From positions 32,489-96,488 of the forward strand of contig JAEWLI010000117.1 in the NCBI GenBank assembly GCA_023393375.1: a stretch of DNA of 64,000 bases, read 5' to 3'. The DNA is from Bacteroidota bacterium (lineage in GTDB: Bacteria; Bacteroidota; Bacteroidia; Cytophagales; Cyclobacteriaceae). Under the pieces are notes generated by a model. That model had not been told where the DNA came from. It saw only the letters and a list, made by a program, of their open reading frames with translations, and made no database searches. This document shows, in pieces, positions 18,301-27,008 of the stretch. Made by a program: the position numbers and the translations under genes. The first letter of the stretch is position 1; every line of letters begins with the position of its first letter.

Positions 18301-21300
18301 AACAGAAGGGAAACTTGGAGGACAGGCTACTGTACGGGGGGTAGGAGGAGTATGGAAAGATTTGACCGATTCTGTAAATCAGATGGGATCCAACCTAACT
18401 GGACAGGTAAGAGGAATAGCTAAAATTGTGACTTCCGTAGCAAAAGGAAACCTGAAACAAAAGTTGTCCATCATTGCAGCGGGAGAAATGGCCCAGCTAA
18501 CAGAAACCATCAACGAAATGATTGATACACTGGCGGTATTTGCCGATCAGGTAACTACCGTTGCCCGTGAAGTGGGTGTGGAAGGCAGGTTGGGAGGACA
18601 AGCGAGTGTGCCAGGTGCTTCCGGAACATGGAAAGATCTCACCGAAAACGTAAATCAGCTGGCAGCAAATCTTACTACACAGGTGAGATCCATTTCTGAA
18701 GTAGCCTCAGCGGTTACGAAGGGTGACTTAACCGGAACAATCAGGGTAGATGCCAAAGGGGAGTTGGAAGCATTAAAAGATACCATCAACCAAATGATTG
18801 CCAATCTGCGTGAAACCACACTCCGTAACCAGGAACAAGGTTGGCTGAAATCGAACCTGGCTAAATTCACTCAAATGCTTCAAGGTCAGCGGGATTTAAA
18901 CACAGTATCCAACAAAATACTTTCCGAATTAGCCCAGGTTGTAACCGCACATTTTGGCGCATTTTATATACTGCGTAGCGATGATGACCAACAAAGGATG
19001 AGATTAAAGCTTTTAGCAGCTTATGCATATAGTGGAAAGATCATGGCTGTGAAAGAATTTGCAATGGGAGAAAGTTTGTTGGGGCAGGTGGCCTTGGAAA
19101 AAGAAAAGATTCTTTTGACAAATGTTCCTTCAGAATACATTAAAATTAGTTCCGGACTAGGTGCAGCCAGCCCATTGAATGTGATTATAATGCCAGTATT
19201 GTTTGAAACCAAGGTTAAGGCGGTGATCGAGTTGGCTTCATTCGAAGAATTCAGCCAAACACACATTCACTTTCTGGAACAATTGACGGAGTCTATTGGT
19301 ATTGTTTTAAACACAATTGAAACCAACACCAGAACAGAAGAATTATTAACGCAATCACAATCACTTGCAGATGAGTTGCGCAGGACAAACGAAGAACTTC
19401 AGGACAAAGCCCTCTTACTGGTAAAACAAAAAGAACAGGTAGAAGGTAAAAACCAAGAGGTAGAAGAAGCCAGGAAATCACTAGAGGAAAAAGCGGAACA
19501 ATTGACACTTACTTCGAAATACAAGTCAGAATTTTTGGCAAACATGTCGCATGAGCTGCGGACACCATTAAATAGTCTGCTCATTCTGGCACAACAGCTA
19601 TATGAGAATTCTGATGGCAATCTATCTGAGAAGCAGGTGAAATTTGCCAGGACTATTTTTTCGTGTGGCGAAGACCTTATACAGTTGATTAATGATATAC
19701 TCGACCTTTCTAAAATCGAATCTGGTGTAATTACGGCAGAAATACTGTCAGTAAGATTTAGTGAAATCAAATCATTGGTAGATGCTACCTTCCGCCCAAT
19801 TTCCGAAGCAAAACAACTTAAGTTCAGTATAGAACTAAGTAAAGACCTGCCTGAAGCTATTGAAACAGATCCTCAGCGCTTGAACCAGATCTTAAAAAAT
19901 CTGCTTTCCAATGCATTTAAATTTACCGAAAGGGGCGAAGTGAAACTGATCATATCAAAACCTCATTCTACATCACCCCGAACTAGCTGGATAAATAAAA
20001 AAGATGATATCATTGCTTTCACCATAAAAGATACAGGAATCGGTATTTCCAAAGAAAAGCAGATGATAGTATTTGAAGCATTCCAACAAGCAGAGGGCTC
20101 TACCAGTAGAAAATATGGTGGTACCGGATTAGGATTGTCTATTAGCCGTGGTTTGGCAGAATTACTTGGTGGGGTAATTGATTTGGAAAGTGAACCCGGA
20201 AAAGGGAGTTCATTCACACTTTATCACCCTTTAAAGGCGGGGGAAACGCCACTTCATTCTCCAAATGCCATTTCTGAACGTACTGAAAAATCGATTCCTG
20301 CTTCATTTACCAAAGCATTTGAAAAAGATAAGCAGGAGAAGGATATTATTCATAAAGAAGTGGAAATCATTGATGATCGCCCCAATATTACCGCAAAAGA
20401 CAAAGTGGTGTTGGTAGTAGATGATGACCTTACTTTCTGTAAAATTATGGTGGATAAAGCTCATGAATTTGACCTGAAAGTAGCCGCTGCTACCAATTAT
20501 CATGAGGTTTTTGAATTCGCCATGACTTATCAGCCCATTGCCATTACACTTGACATTAAATTGCCCGATACCAATGGATGGAAAGTTCTTGAATTGTTAA
20601 AGAGCGATCTGAAGCTTATGCATATTCCTGTTTACCTGATTTCTGGTGAAGATAATCGATCACTTGCATTTCGCAGGGGAGCCAGGTCTTTTCTCTTGAA
20701 ACCCCTTAAAAACCAGGATTTGTCAGAGCTGTTTTTGGATATTAAAGAATATGCCGGTAAGGAAGAGAAAGAGTTATTGATTATAGAAGACAATGAACTG
20801 GATGCTTCCAATATCGCCGAATTTTTAAATGATGGCAACATAAAGTCTACTGTAGTGAAGAATGGTAAAAAGGCGATTGCCACCCTGAAAAAACAAAAAT
20901 TTGATGCAATTATATTGGATTATATGCTACCGGATGTAACCGGACTGGAAATGTTGAAAATCATAAAAAGAGAACATAATGGCACAACACCTGTGATATT
21001 ATACTCTGCAAAAGAATTTTCCGGCAAGGAATTAAATTCAATAAAACCTTTTACCACTCACGTCATCACCAAAGATCAACATTCTTTGAATTCATTATTG
21101 GAAGCAGCGGTATGCAAGCTTCATATTCCTTTTGTAAAATTACCTGTGAACAAACAGAATATAATCGGGAATATTAGAAAACATGATGATTTACTGAAAG
21201 GGAAACATGTATTGATTATCGATGATGATGTACGTAACTTGTTTGCACTGACCACATCATTTGAAAAATATGAATTGAACGTGATTACTGCTGAAAGTGG

Positions 21301-21568
21301 CAGAGAAGCCATAAACATCATAAATGAAACCCCGCTGATAGATATAGTATTAATGGATATCATGATGCCCGAAATGGATGGGTATGAAACTATGGAACGT
21401 ATTAGACGGGAAAGTAAAAACAGCACACTGCCAATAATTGCAGTTACTGCCAAGGCTATGAAAGGTGATAGGCAAAAATGTATTGAAGCTGGTGCATCAG
21501 ATTATATTACAAAACCGGTTAAACTGGATCAACTACTTTCTTTAATGAGAATCTGGCTTTATAAATAA
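15305..21568 (+). CDS. Soluble hybrid histidine kinase with long poly-HAMP array (Nik1/Os-1-like)
   Basis: A 2087-residue cytoplasmic hybrid kinase with no signal peptide or TM segment. Residues 1-189 hold two divergent HAMP units. From residue 190 ten full 92-residue units follow (190-281, 282-373 ... 1018-1109) and one partial (1110-1180). Each unit has the pattern WKDLTDSVN..A.NLT.QVRNI..VT.AVA.GDLS.KITVD.KGE...LK.TINTMVDQL, then an EVTRVA.EVG..G.LGGQA linker. Then come a GAF domain (about 1200-1345), a coiled coil, HisKA with H1416 in MSHELRTPLN, HATPase_c (NQILKNLLSNAFKF, DTGIGI, GTGLGLSI) and three receivers (about 1700-1815, 1822-1940, 1967-2087), all with the acceptor Asp. The unit length and motif match fungal group III kinases. 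It is followed 11 bp later by a receiver-kinase gene. Confidence 0.93.
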   Translation: MEPSVLNESSPGTHTLDAVELLQVLTEFKKGNLSVRMPIDKEGVTGKIYDTLNEIIEMNSSMLSEFNKASEVIGKQGNLNHRLEKSKTDGDWSKGVESLNTLISDLVHPTIEIAQVISSVAKGDLSREMNLEIGNYPLQGEFLRIGTEVNSMVKQLNLFSREVTRVAKEVGSDGKLGGQAKVKGVAGVWKDLTDSVNNMAGNLTDQVSNITEVTTAIAKGDLSKKITVDVEGEMLELKNTINTMVDQLNSFASEVTRVALEVGTEGQLGGQAKVKGVGGVWKELTDSVNQMAGNLTSQVRNIAAVTTAVAKGDLSQKITVDAKGELVELKNTINTMVDQLNSFSSEVTRVAREVGSEGQLAGQANVPGVDGTWKDLTDSVNRMASNLTGQVRNIAGVTTAVARGDLSQKITVDAKGELLELKNTINTMVDQLNSFASEVTRVAVEVGTEGKLGGQAKVKGVGGVWKDLTDSVNNMAGNLTAQVRNIAGVTTSVANGDLSKKITVDVKGEMLELKNTINTMVDQLNSFASEVTRVALEVGTEGQLGGQAKVKGVGGTWKDLTDSVNQMAGNLTAQVRNIAAVTTAVAKGDLSQKITVDAKGELLELKNTINTMVDQLNSFSSEVTRVAREVGSEGQLGGQATVKGVGGVWKDLTDNVNQLAGNLTVQLRDVSKVATAIANGDLTQKITVNVKGEILQIKDVINRMVDQLNSFGSEVTRVAREVGSEGQLGGQADVPGVGGTWKDLTDSVNKMADNLTSQVRNIAEVTKAVAQGDLSRKITVEAKGELLELKNTINTMVDQLNSFASEVTRVAREVGTDGKLGGQASVPGVAGVWKDLTDSVNHMADNLTAQLRNIANVAIAVADGDLSKKITVDVRGEILQLKETINTMVDQLRAFASEVTRVAREVGTDGKLGGQAFVPGVSGIWKDLTDSVNQMSNNLTAQVRNIAEVTKAVASGDLSKTVVIDVKGEMMDLKHTINTMVDQLNSFASEVTRVAREVGTEGKLGGQATVRGVGGVWKDLTDSVNQMGSNLTGQVRGIAKIVTSVAKGNLKQKLSIIAAGEMAQLTETINEMIDTLAVFADQVTTVAREVGVEGRLGGQASVPGASGTWKDLTENVNQLAANLTTQVRSISEVASAVTKGDLTGTIRVDAKGELEALKDTINQMIANLRETTLRNQEQGWLKSNLAKFTQMLQGQRDLNTVSNKILSELAQVVTAHFGAFYILRSDDDQQRMRLKLLAAYAYSGKIMAVKEFAMGESLLGQVALEKEKILLTNVPSEYIKISSGLGAASPLNVIIMPVLFETKVKAVIELASFEEFSQTHIHFLEQLTESIGIVLNTIETNTRTEELLTQSQSLADELRRTNEELQDKALLLVKQKEQVEGKNQEVEEARKSLEEKAEQLTLTSKYKSEFLANMSHELRTPLNSLLILAQQLYENSDGNLSEKQVKFARTIFSCGEDLIQLINDILDLSKIESGVITAEILSVRFSEIKSLVDATFRPISEAKQLKFSIELSKDLPEAIETDPQRLNQILKNLLSNAFKFTERGEVKLIISKPHSTSPRTSWINKKDDIIAFTIKDTGIGISKEKQMIVFEAFQQAEGSTSRKYGGTGLGLSISRGLAELLGGVIDLESEPGKGSSFTLYHPLKAGETPLHSPNAISERTEKSIPASFTKAFEKDKQEKDIIHKEVEIIDDRPNITAKDKVVLVVDDDLTFCKIMVDKAHEFDLKVAAATNYHEVFEFAMTYQPIAITLDIKLPDTNGWKVLELLKSDLKLMHIPVYLISGEDNRSLAFRRGARSFLLKPLKNQDLSELFLDIKEYAGKEEKELLIIEDNELDASNIAEFLNDGNIKSTVVKNGKKAIATLKKQKFDAIILDYMLPDVTGLEMLKIIKREHNGTTPVILYSAKEFSGKELNSIKPFTTHVITKDQHSLNSLLEAAVCKLHIPFVKLPVNKQNIIGNIRKHDDLLKGKHVLIIDDDVRNLFALTTSFEKYELNVITAESGREAINIINETPLIDIVLMDIMMPEMDGYETMERIRRESKNSTLPIIAVTAKAMKGDRQKCIEAGASDYITKPVKLDQLLSLMRIWLYK
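15872..18844 (+). repeat. Tandem 276-bp repeats encoding HAMP units
   Basis: The coding DNA for the HAMP array repeats with an exact 276-bp period. For example, the WKDLTDSVN-type codons recur at 15872 and 16148, and antisense open frames recur at 17698 and 17974. Ten full units and one partial are present with no indels between them. Conservation is clear at DNA level in units 1-5, and looser towards the 3' end. Confidence 0.85.
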
Positions 21569-21579
21569 ATATAGTCGAT

Positions 21580-22836
21580 ATGAGTAGTGTAGAAAATAAT
21601 CTTACTTTGGAGGTAAAGCCTCCTGAAATACATATGGAAAATTCCAATATAAAAATTTTGTTGGTAGACGACCGGGAAGATAATCTCTTTTCTATCGAAG
21701 CTATTTTACAACCTGACGGATATCAATTGTATAAAGCAACATCAGGAAAGCAAGCATTAAAAATTCTATTAAAAGAGCAGGATTTTTCACTGATTCTAAT
21801 GGATGTACAGATGCCTGATATCAATGGTTTTGAGGCTGCATCAATGATCTACGAAAGGGACAAATTAAAAAGTATACCTATCATTTTTATTACCGCTTTC
21901 GAATATGGCGATGAAAATGTATATAAAGGATACCAAATGGGTGCAGTTGATTACATTTATAAACCTATCAATAAGGACCTGCTAAGAGCTAAAATTTCTG
22001 TATTTATTGACCTTTATAAAAAAAACAATCAACTGAAACTTCAGGAACAGAAATTGTTGAAAATAAACAATGAATTGGAACATCGGGTTAAGGACAGAAC
22101 CGATGAGCTGGTGAAAAAGAATGAAGAACTTGAAGTAAAAAATGTTGAACTTGAAAGGATTAACAATGACCTTGACAGCTTCATTTACTCAGCATCACAC
22201 GATCTGAAAGCTCCTATTGCCAATCTTGAGGGATTAACTTCTATTTTGAGAAAAAGATTGACAGATAAATTATCTGATGAGGATAAAAAATTATTCGACC
22301 TCGTTAAGCTTTCTATTAATAAGTTCAATGTTACCATAAAGGATCTGACAGAAATTGCTATCATTCAAAAAGATGCCAGTGATCAAAAAGAGTTGATCTC
22401 GTTTCAGGAGATATTTGATGATATAAAAATAGATACTCAAAAGTTAATTAAAGACAGTGAGGCAACCATTCATGAATATTATGATGTACCCGAATTATGG
22501 TTTGCCAGAAAAAATATCAGAAGTATTTGTTATAATTTATTTTCGAATGCCATAAAATACCGAGATCCTAAGAAAAATCTGATTGTAAATATTCAAACCT
22601 ACAAAAACTCTGGACATATAGTGCTTTCTATTTCTGACAATGGTTTGGGAATCGGGGCTGAATACAAGGAAAAAATGTTTTCCATGTTCAAAAGATTTCA
22701 TAATCATGTTGAGGGTTCGGGTGTTGGTTTATACATCGTAAAAAAGATTATTGATAATCACGGTGGAAAAATTGAAGTGGAAAGCGAAAAAGGAAAGGGT
22801 ACTACATTTAAAATTTACTTTAAACCAGTAAATTAA
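21580..22836 (+). CDS. Receiver-histidine kinase fusion
   Basis: A 418-residue soluble protein. The N-terminal receiver (about 28-150) has DDRED, the acceptor in LILMDVQMPDINGF, and a K in DYIYKPI. A long coiled coil follows (about 150-195: KLQEQKLLKINNELEHRVKD...). HisKA carries H207 in YSASHDLKAP, and HATPase_c has the N box (NLFSNAIKYRDP) and G boxes (DNGLGIGAEYK, GSGVGLYIVKKI). The 'HDLKAP' H-box is that of bacteriophytochrome/hybrid-type kinases. It lies between the poly-HAMP kinase and a lone receiver on the same strand and probably takes phosphate from, or competes with, the large kinase. Confidence 0.92.
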   Translation: MSSVENNLTLEVKPPEIHMENSNIKILLVDDREDNLFSIEAILQPDGYQLYKATSGKQALKILLKEQDFSLILMDVQMPDINGFEAASMIYERDKLKSIPIIFITAFEYGDENVYKGYQMGAVDYIYKPINKDLLRAKISVFIDLYKKNNQLKLQEQKLLKINNELEHRVKDRTDELVKKNEELEVKNVELERINNDLDSFIYSASHDLKAPIANLEGLTSILRKRLTDKLSDEDKKLFDLVKLSINKFNVTIKDLTEIAIIQKDASDQKELISFQEIFDDIKIDTQKLIKDSEATIHEYYDVPELWFARKNIRSICYNLFSNAIKYRDPKKNLIVNIQTYKNSGHIVLSISDNGLGIGAEYKEKMFSMFKRFHNHVEGSGVGLYIVKKIIDNHGGKIEVESEKGKGTTFKIYFKPVN

Positions 22837-22896
22837 ACACGTTGAATTGAGGTGGATTAACACTTCATAAAATATTTTTAACCAAAATATTCCATA

Positions 22897-23322
22897 ATGT
22901 CACTACAGATAAAGTTCAGGAAAATAATGCTTGTTGACGACGATTATATCAACAATTTTTTGAATGAAGAGATCCTTCGTGAAATGAAATTTTCGGATGA
23001 TATTATTGTTCATACCAGTGGGGATGATGCCTGGCAATGGCTTTGCCAACACGAAAATCTATCTGATAGGCCCGTAGATATCATCTTTTTGGATATCAAT
23101 ATGCCGGGAATGGATGGATTTGAATTCATATCCTGCCTGCATGCTTCGGATAAGCTTAAAGAGATTCCAATTGTCCTTTTAACAACTTCCGAAAACATCA
23201 GGGACAAGGATAAAGCACAGCTGCTTGATGTTCAGGGATATTTGAACAAGCCGCTTAGCAAAGAGAAAGTGTTACAATGTTTTAGTTCGTGGCCGGTTAA
23301 TTCTGAAAAAAAGAATGCATGA
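22897..23322 (+). CDS. Single-domain response regulator (CheY-like)
   Basis: A 141-residue stand-alone receiver without an output domain. It has the acidic pocket (MLVDDDYINNFLNEE), the phospho-acceptor Asp in IIFLDINMPGMDGFEFI, the Thr in LLTTSENI and the conserved Lys in GYLNKPLSKE. This subtype, with YINNFL after the DDD, often follows hybrid kinases in Bacteroidota. It is 60 bp after the receiver-kinase and is probably the shuttle or terminal receiver of the cassette. It converges with the S41 peptidase gene (24 bp gap). Confidence 0.92.
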   Translation: MSLQIKFRKIMLVDDDYINNFLNEEILREMKFSDDIIVHTSGDDAWQWLCQHENLSDRPVDIIFLDINMPGMDGFEFISCLHASDKLKEIPIVLLTTSENIRDKDKAQLLDVQGYLNKPLSKEKVLQCFSSWPVNSEKKNA

Positions 23323-23346
23323 TCATTCCCTTAATTTTTTGCCATT

Positions 23347-24741
23347 TTAATGGATAAGAATATTCCCTTTACGGATTTTGTCTTGGTCATTTAATTTGAT
23401 GTAGTCCATAGAACGGGAAATTCTCGCTCGCCCAACAGTTTCACCAGTAATCAGTTCAATAGCTTTTGCCACCATAGGATCATCCGAAGAACCTAATGGT
23501 TTAGCTATCAACAAATCATCAAAAATCGCATGATCAGGTGCCAAACCATCTATAAAATCAGTAAATCCTTCAGCATTTTGATACTTTAAAACCACTGGAA
23601 CGATTGCATAATTGTGAGCAGGTGGATCATTTTCATCGGTGATTACCATCGATCCATAAAATTTGCCAACAGTTTTTTCTCCTATCGTCACCACGTCCAT
23701 ATACGGATCCAACCCCTTAATTAGTAGTTCACTAGCCGAAGCTGTTCCAGGACCTGTGAGGAATATTACCCTTTCCAAGCCCATATTTACATTATTCTGA
23801 TTAAACCTAATGAAAAGGTTTTCAGAATTTTGGCCTTCATTTTCAAGGAAAAAATTTTGTAAAATCTCATTATAATCAAAACGAACAAAAACTGCATGAT
23901 GCTCTACTGCCGTTTTTGGTGCGATGGCACTGGCGAGATACCTGGCTGCGTATACTTCACCGCCAGCATTATAGCGCAGATCAATAATCAATTCGGAAAC
24001 ACCTTGCTGTTTCATTTCATTCAATGCACTCCCCAATTCATCCAGCCATCGGTCATTTGTACCTGAAAGAAATTCGGCATATGCCAAATACCCAATTTTA
24101 GTGTTTCCTGCTGTCTTTGTTTCCCAATGGAGCACTGGATTCATTTGTAAGGCCATTGCAGAAAGGGAAAGTTTTTGACTGGTCATACTGATACTGCCGT
24201 TCTCATATTTCCCTAAAGTCACCGAATAAGCGTCCTGATTGTATAAATCCAAATAGTTGTCCATCGTCAGTTCCGTGTCGTTGATGGCCAAAATGATATC
24301 TCCTCTCTTTAAACCTGCTTCTGACGCAGCAGAATTTTTATAAACATATTCTACCATTATAAAAACGCCATTGGTATTACTGAACCTGCCAAATGAAGGG
24401 GAATATCCCAAATCTGCAATTATCCCGTCAGTTTCATCAAGCAGCTTTTCCGCATCATCGGTAATCCAGGAAAATTCATCATCGGCATGCAATAATTCGT
24501 AAAAATATACTTCCGGATCTGTGATTTTTTGAGCGTCAATGTCGGGCATCCACGAGTTCCAATAATAATAAATGTCCATTTCCTCTTGAATCCACCCAAT
24601 AATACCTGAACCTTTAGCATCTGAAGGATGGTCAGTAGTATTTGGTTGGATCTCTGGTTCTTGGCAAGAATTGAGAGCTACCGTGAAAAGCAATAGCAGA
24701 AAAAGTTGTGTGCCTAATGTTTGTTTGAAAATTTTTGTCAT
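23347..24741 (-). CDS. S41-family peptidase lipoprotein (C-terminal processing protease-like)
   Basis: A 464-residue lipoprotein (lipobox VALNSC, Cys at about 26) with an N-terminal helical cap (about 40-105), a PDZ domain (about 110-190; AASEAGLKRGDIILAINDTEL) and an S41 protease domain. The serine nucleophile sits in LTGPGTASASELLI, with a lysine in TIGEKTVGKFYGS; IDLRYNAGGEVYAARYLA is the conserved substrate-site strand. It would cleave unfolded or C-terminally tagged proteins in the envelope. No partner gene is adjacent; the gene is convergent with the signalling cassette. Confidence 0.9.
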   Translation of the reverse strand: MTKIFKQTLGTQLFLLLLFTVALNSCQEPEIQPNTTDHPSDAKGSGIIGWIQEEMDIYYYWNSWMPDIDAQKITDPEVYFYELLHADDEFSWITDDAEKLLDETDGIIADLGYSPSFGRFSNTNGVFIMVEYVYKNSAASEAGLKRGDIILAINDTELTMDNYLDLYNQDAYSVTLGKYENGSISMTSQKLSLSAMALQMNPVLHWETKTAGNTKIGYLAYAEFLSGTNDRWLDELGSALNEMKQQGVSELIIDLRYNAGGEVYAARYLASAIAPKTAVEHHAVFVRFDYNEILQNFFLENEGQNSENLFIRFNQNNVNMGLERVIFLTGPGTASASELLIKGLDPYMDVVTIGEKTVGKFYGSMVITDENDPPAHNYAIVPVVLKYQNAEGFTDFIDGLAPDHAIFDDLLIAKPLGSSDDPMVAKAIELITGETVGRARISRSMDYIKLNDQDKIRKGNILIH

Positions 24742-24996
24742 TTAATTTAGAATATCCCGTATAAAACGGAAATCATTGAAAAGTATTATAAATTTCAGAT
24801 AATGCGAAACAGCAATTGGTTTAGATTTATTTACGACTCAATCGGTTTTCTGTCCAGTTAAAGCATTTTCTATTTTAAATCTATCAGTTCGTTAGCCTCC
24901 TTAATCCATTACCGGTCAGCATTTTTAATAGATCGCTAAATTTATGCCAAATCGCTAATGTAATTTAACTGTTGGTGTATTTAGGTCCATTCTTTC

Positions 24997-26514
24997 TTAT
25001 TCTTTATGTTCCTCATTTTTTATAAATTCTTTAATAGCCTTTTCTTCACCTATTTTCGATAAATCCTTGGTTGCTGGCCCCATCAGCACTTTCCCATCAG
25101 CAGCAAAATGGCTTCCATGACAACCACATTCCCATATTTTTTCCATATGATTCCAATTAACCACACATTTCATATGGGTACAAATGGCAGAACAAACTGT
25201 AAGGCGACCGTCAGGATTTTTGTATACAGCATAATTGTCCCCATCTTTTCTGATTACAACCCCTGTATCTGGTGTCAGCTCTTTTAAATCGTCGGAGGTA
25301 AAACGGCCGGCAATCAATTGTTTGGCAACATCAATGTTATGTTCAATGAAGCTGCCAGCAGAAGCGACGGGTTTAAATCGTCGGGCATCAAAGGCCTTTT
25401 CCCATTTGTTTTCTTTCCCCAAAATCATATCCGAAACCAAAATCCCAGCAATAGTTCCATATACCAATCCATCTCCGGAATATCCCGTAGCCATATATGC
25501 TGTCCCAAGTGGACTTTTCCCAATATAAGGCAATCCATCGGCAGGTTCGAAATACTGATGCGACCACCGATGAGTAATTTCCTTCACATGATACCTTCTT
25601 TGTAAATAGATTTCCAGGTCTTTGTAATAATCTTTTTCGGGATCACTATGGCCGGTTTTATGATCAGCACCACCTACCACTAACCATTTATCTCCATTCT
25701 CTTCATAAATTCGGGTATAATGATAAGGATCAAATGTATCCCAATACAAGGCATCCTGCGGGTAATTATCTACTTTGGCAGTGATAATAAAACTTCTGTA
25801 GGGAGTTGAAGTGGTTTGATGAAGGTTAATGAATAATGGTATATGGGTTGCAAAAAACACCTCTTTTGCTTTTACTGAACCATGGGCTGTTGTCAAAGTG
25901 ACAGTGTCTTTGTCGAAATCTATTACCCTGCTGTTCTCATATATAATACCACCCAGCAATGAAACCTCTTTTGCCAATCCCTCAATGTACTTGATAGCGT
26001 TAAATGCACCCTGATTGGTATACTTGATTGCCAGACGAACGGGGAATGGCAGTGGTACATCCTGTATTTTGGTAACGGGCAAACCTGCGCGTAAAGATGC
26101 TTCGTATTCTTTTTCGATTAGCTCCACCTGATCTTCAGATTCTGTATACAAATATCCGTCGATCCGCTTAAAATCAGCATCTAAAGATCTGGAATTTTGT
26201 TCTATATAATCAATAGCATCAGTTCGCGCTGAAGCTACAAGTTGGGCGATTTCCTCGCTGAAATTCTTTTCAATCTTATGATATGAAAAATCAATCTGTG
26301 TATTTAAATGATTGCTGGAAGATCCTGTTGTGCCAAAAGCAAGTCGTTCTGCCTCCAATATCACTACTTTTTTACCAGCCCTGCACAATTGTAATGCAGC
26401 TGTTATACCGGTAATCCCACCACCTACAATGCAAATTTCTGTTTCAATTGTTTGACTTAATCCTGGATATGTTTTAGTGTCATCAGATGTTCTTTGCCAT
26501 ATGTTCTTTCTCAT
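24997..26514 (-). CDS. FAD-dependent oxidoreductase with C-terminal Rieske domain
   Basis: A 505-residue fusion. Residues 25-390 form a DAO/DadA-type flavoprotein with the FAD-binding ICIVGGGITGITAALQLC motif, GTTGSSSNHLNTQID after it, and the second FAD contact YMATGYSGDGLVYGT. The C-terminal 90 residues form a Rieske [2Fe-2S] domain with CTH (C446, H448) and CGCH (C463, H466) ligands followed by GSHF. The Rieske domain probably passes electrons to or from the flavin. The oxidised substrate (an amine or amino acid in related enzymes) cannot be read from sequence. It stands alone. Confidence 0.9.
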   Translation of the reverse strand: MRKNIWQRTSDDTKTYPGLSQTIETEICIVGGGITGITAALQLCRAGKKVVILEAERLAFGTTGSSSNHLNTQIDFSYHKIEKNFSEEIAQLVASARTDAIDYIEQNSRSLDADFKRIDGYLYTESEDQVELIEKEYEASLRAGLPVTKIQDVPLPFPVRLAIKYTNQGAFNAIKYIEGLAKEVSLLGGIIYENSRVIDFDKDTVTLTTAHGSVKAKEVFFATHIPLFINLHQTTSTPYRSFIITAKVDNYPQDALYWDTFDPYHYTRIYEENGDKWLVVGGADHKTGHSDPEKDYYKDLEIYLQRRYHVKEITHRWSHQYFEPADGLPYIGKSPLGTAYMATGYSGDGLVYGTIAGILVSDMILGKENKWEKAFDARRFKPVASAGSFIEHNIDVAKQLIAGRFTSDDLKELTPDTGVVIRKDGDNYAVYKNPDGRLTVCSAICTHMKCVVNWNHMEKIWECGCHGSHFAADGKVLMGPATKDLSKIGEEKAIKEFIKNEEHKE

Positions 26515-27008
26515 AATGAAGTTATGTTTTAGTCCACTTATGGATAATAAGAATAAAATTTCTATCTATACAAGATGGAAAGCTGCAAAATTGTTAGGAG
26601 TTTTATCTGGACTTTTTATCTGATTATCTTACTGATTTTAATAGATGTCATTCAATTTGGCTAACATCGAAGATAATCGCACCCGGTTTAAATAATAGTT
26701 AAAATTAAATCTCAAAATTAATGAAGGCCTTATGAACAAATTAATATTTCATGAGGTAATGCGTATTTATTATTTTTAATCATATAATTAAAAAGATAAA
26801 AGAAATGAATATAATGTGAATAATCAGGAAAATAATTGAGATTAAATTATACTAAGCATTGTATTTTTAATATGTAGTAATACTAAATATCATATTAAGT
26901 TGTTATTCTATATACAAATACATAAAATAGTTTTAGCTTTGTAATTGAACCAGCCAAGCTTTTATAATTAATAAATAATTATACTTTTTAACTAAAATAT
27001 ATCTACAA
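26515..27008. other. Very A/T-rich non-coding gap
   Basis: About 490 bp between divergent genes, unusually A/T-rich even for this genome, especially 26740-27008. A TAGCTTTG (26934-26941) fits the -7 consensus for the downstream small gene. No RNA gene, repeat array or ORF is convincing. Confidence 0.45.
26934..26941 (+). promoter_or_regulatory. Candidate -7 element for the 97-residue gene
   Basis: TAGCTTTG matches TAnnTTTG 67 bp before the ATG at 27009. No TTTG lies at the usual 19-23 bp spacing upstream, so this remains tentative. Confidence 0.35.

Noticed and set aside
15872..18844. CRISPR-like array from the regular repeats
   Set aside because: The period is 276 bp, fully coding, in frame, and encodes HAMP units; there are no spacers and no cas genes.
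15838..18870. Repeated antisense open frames across the HAMP array
   Set aside because: They recur with the 276-bp period as mirror images of the HAMP codons, so they are shadows of the kinase gene.
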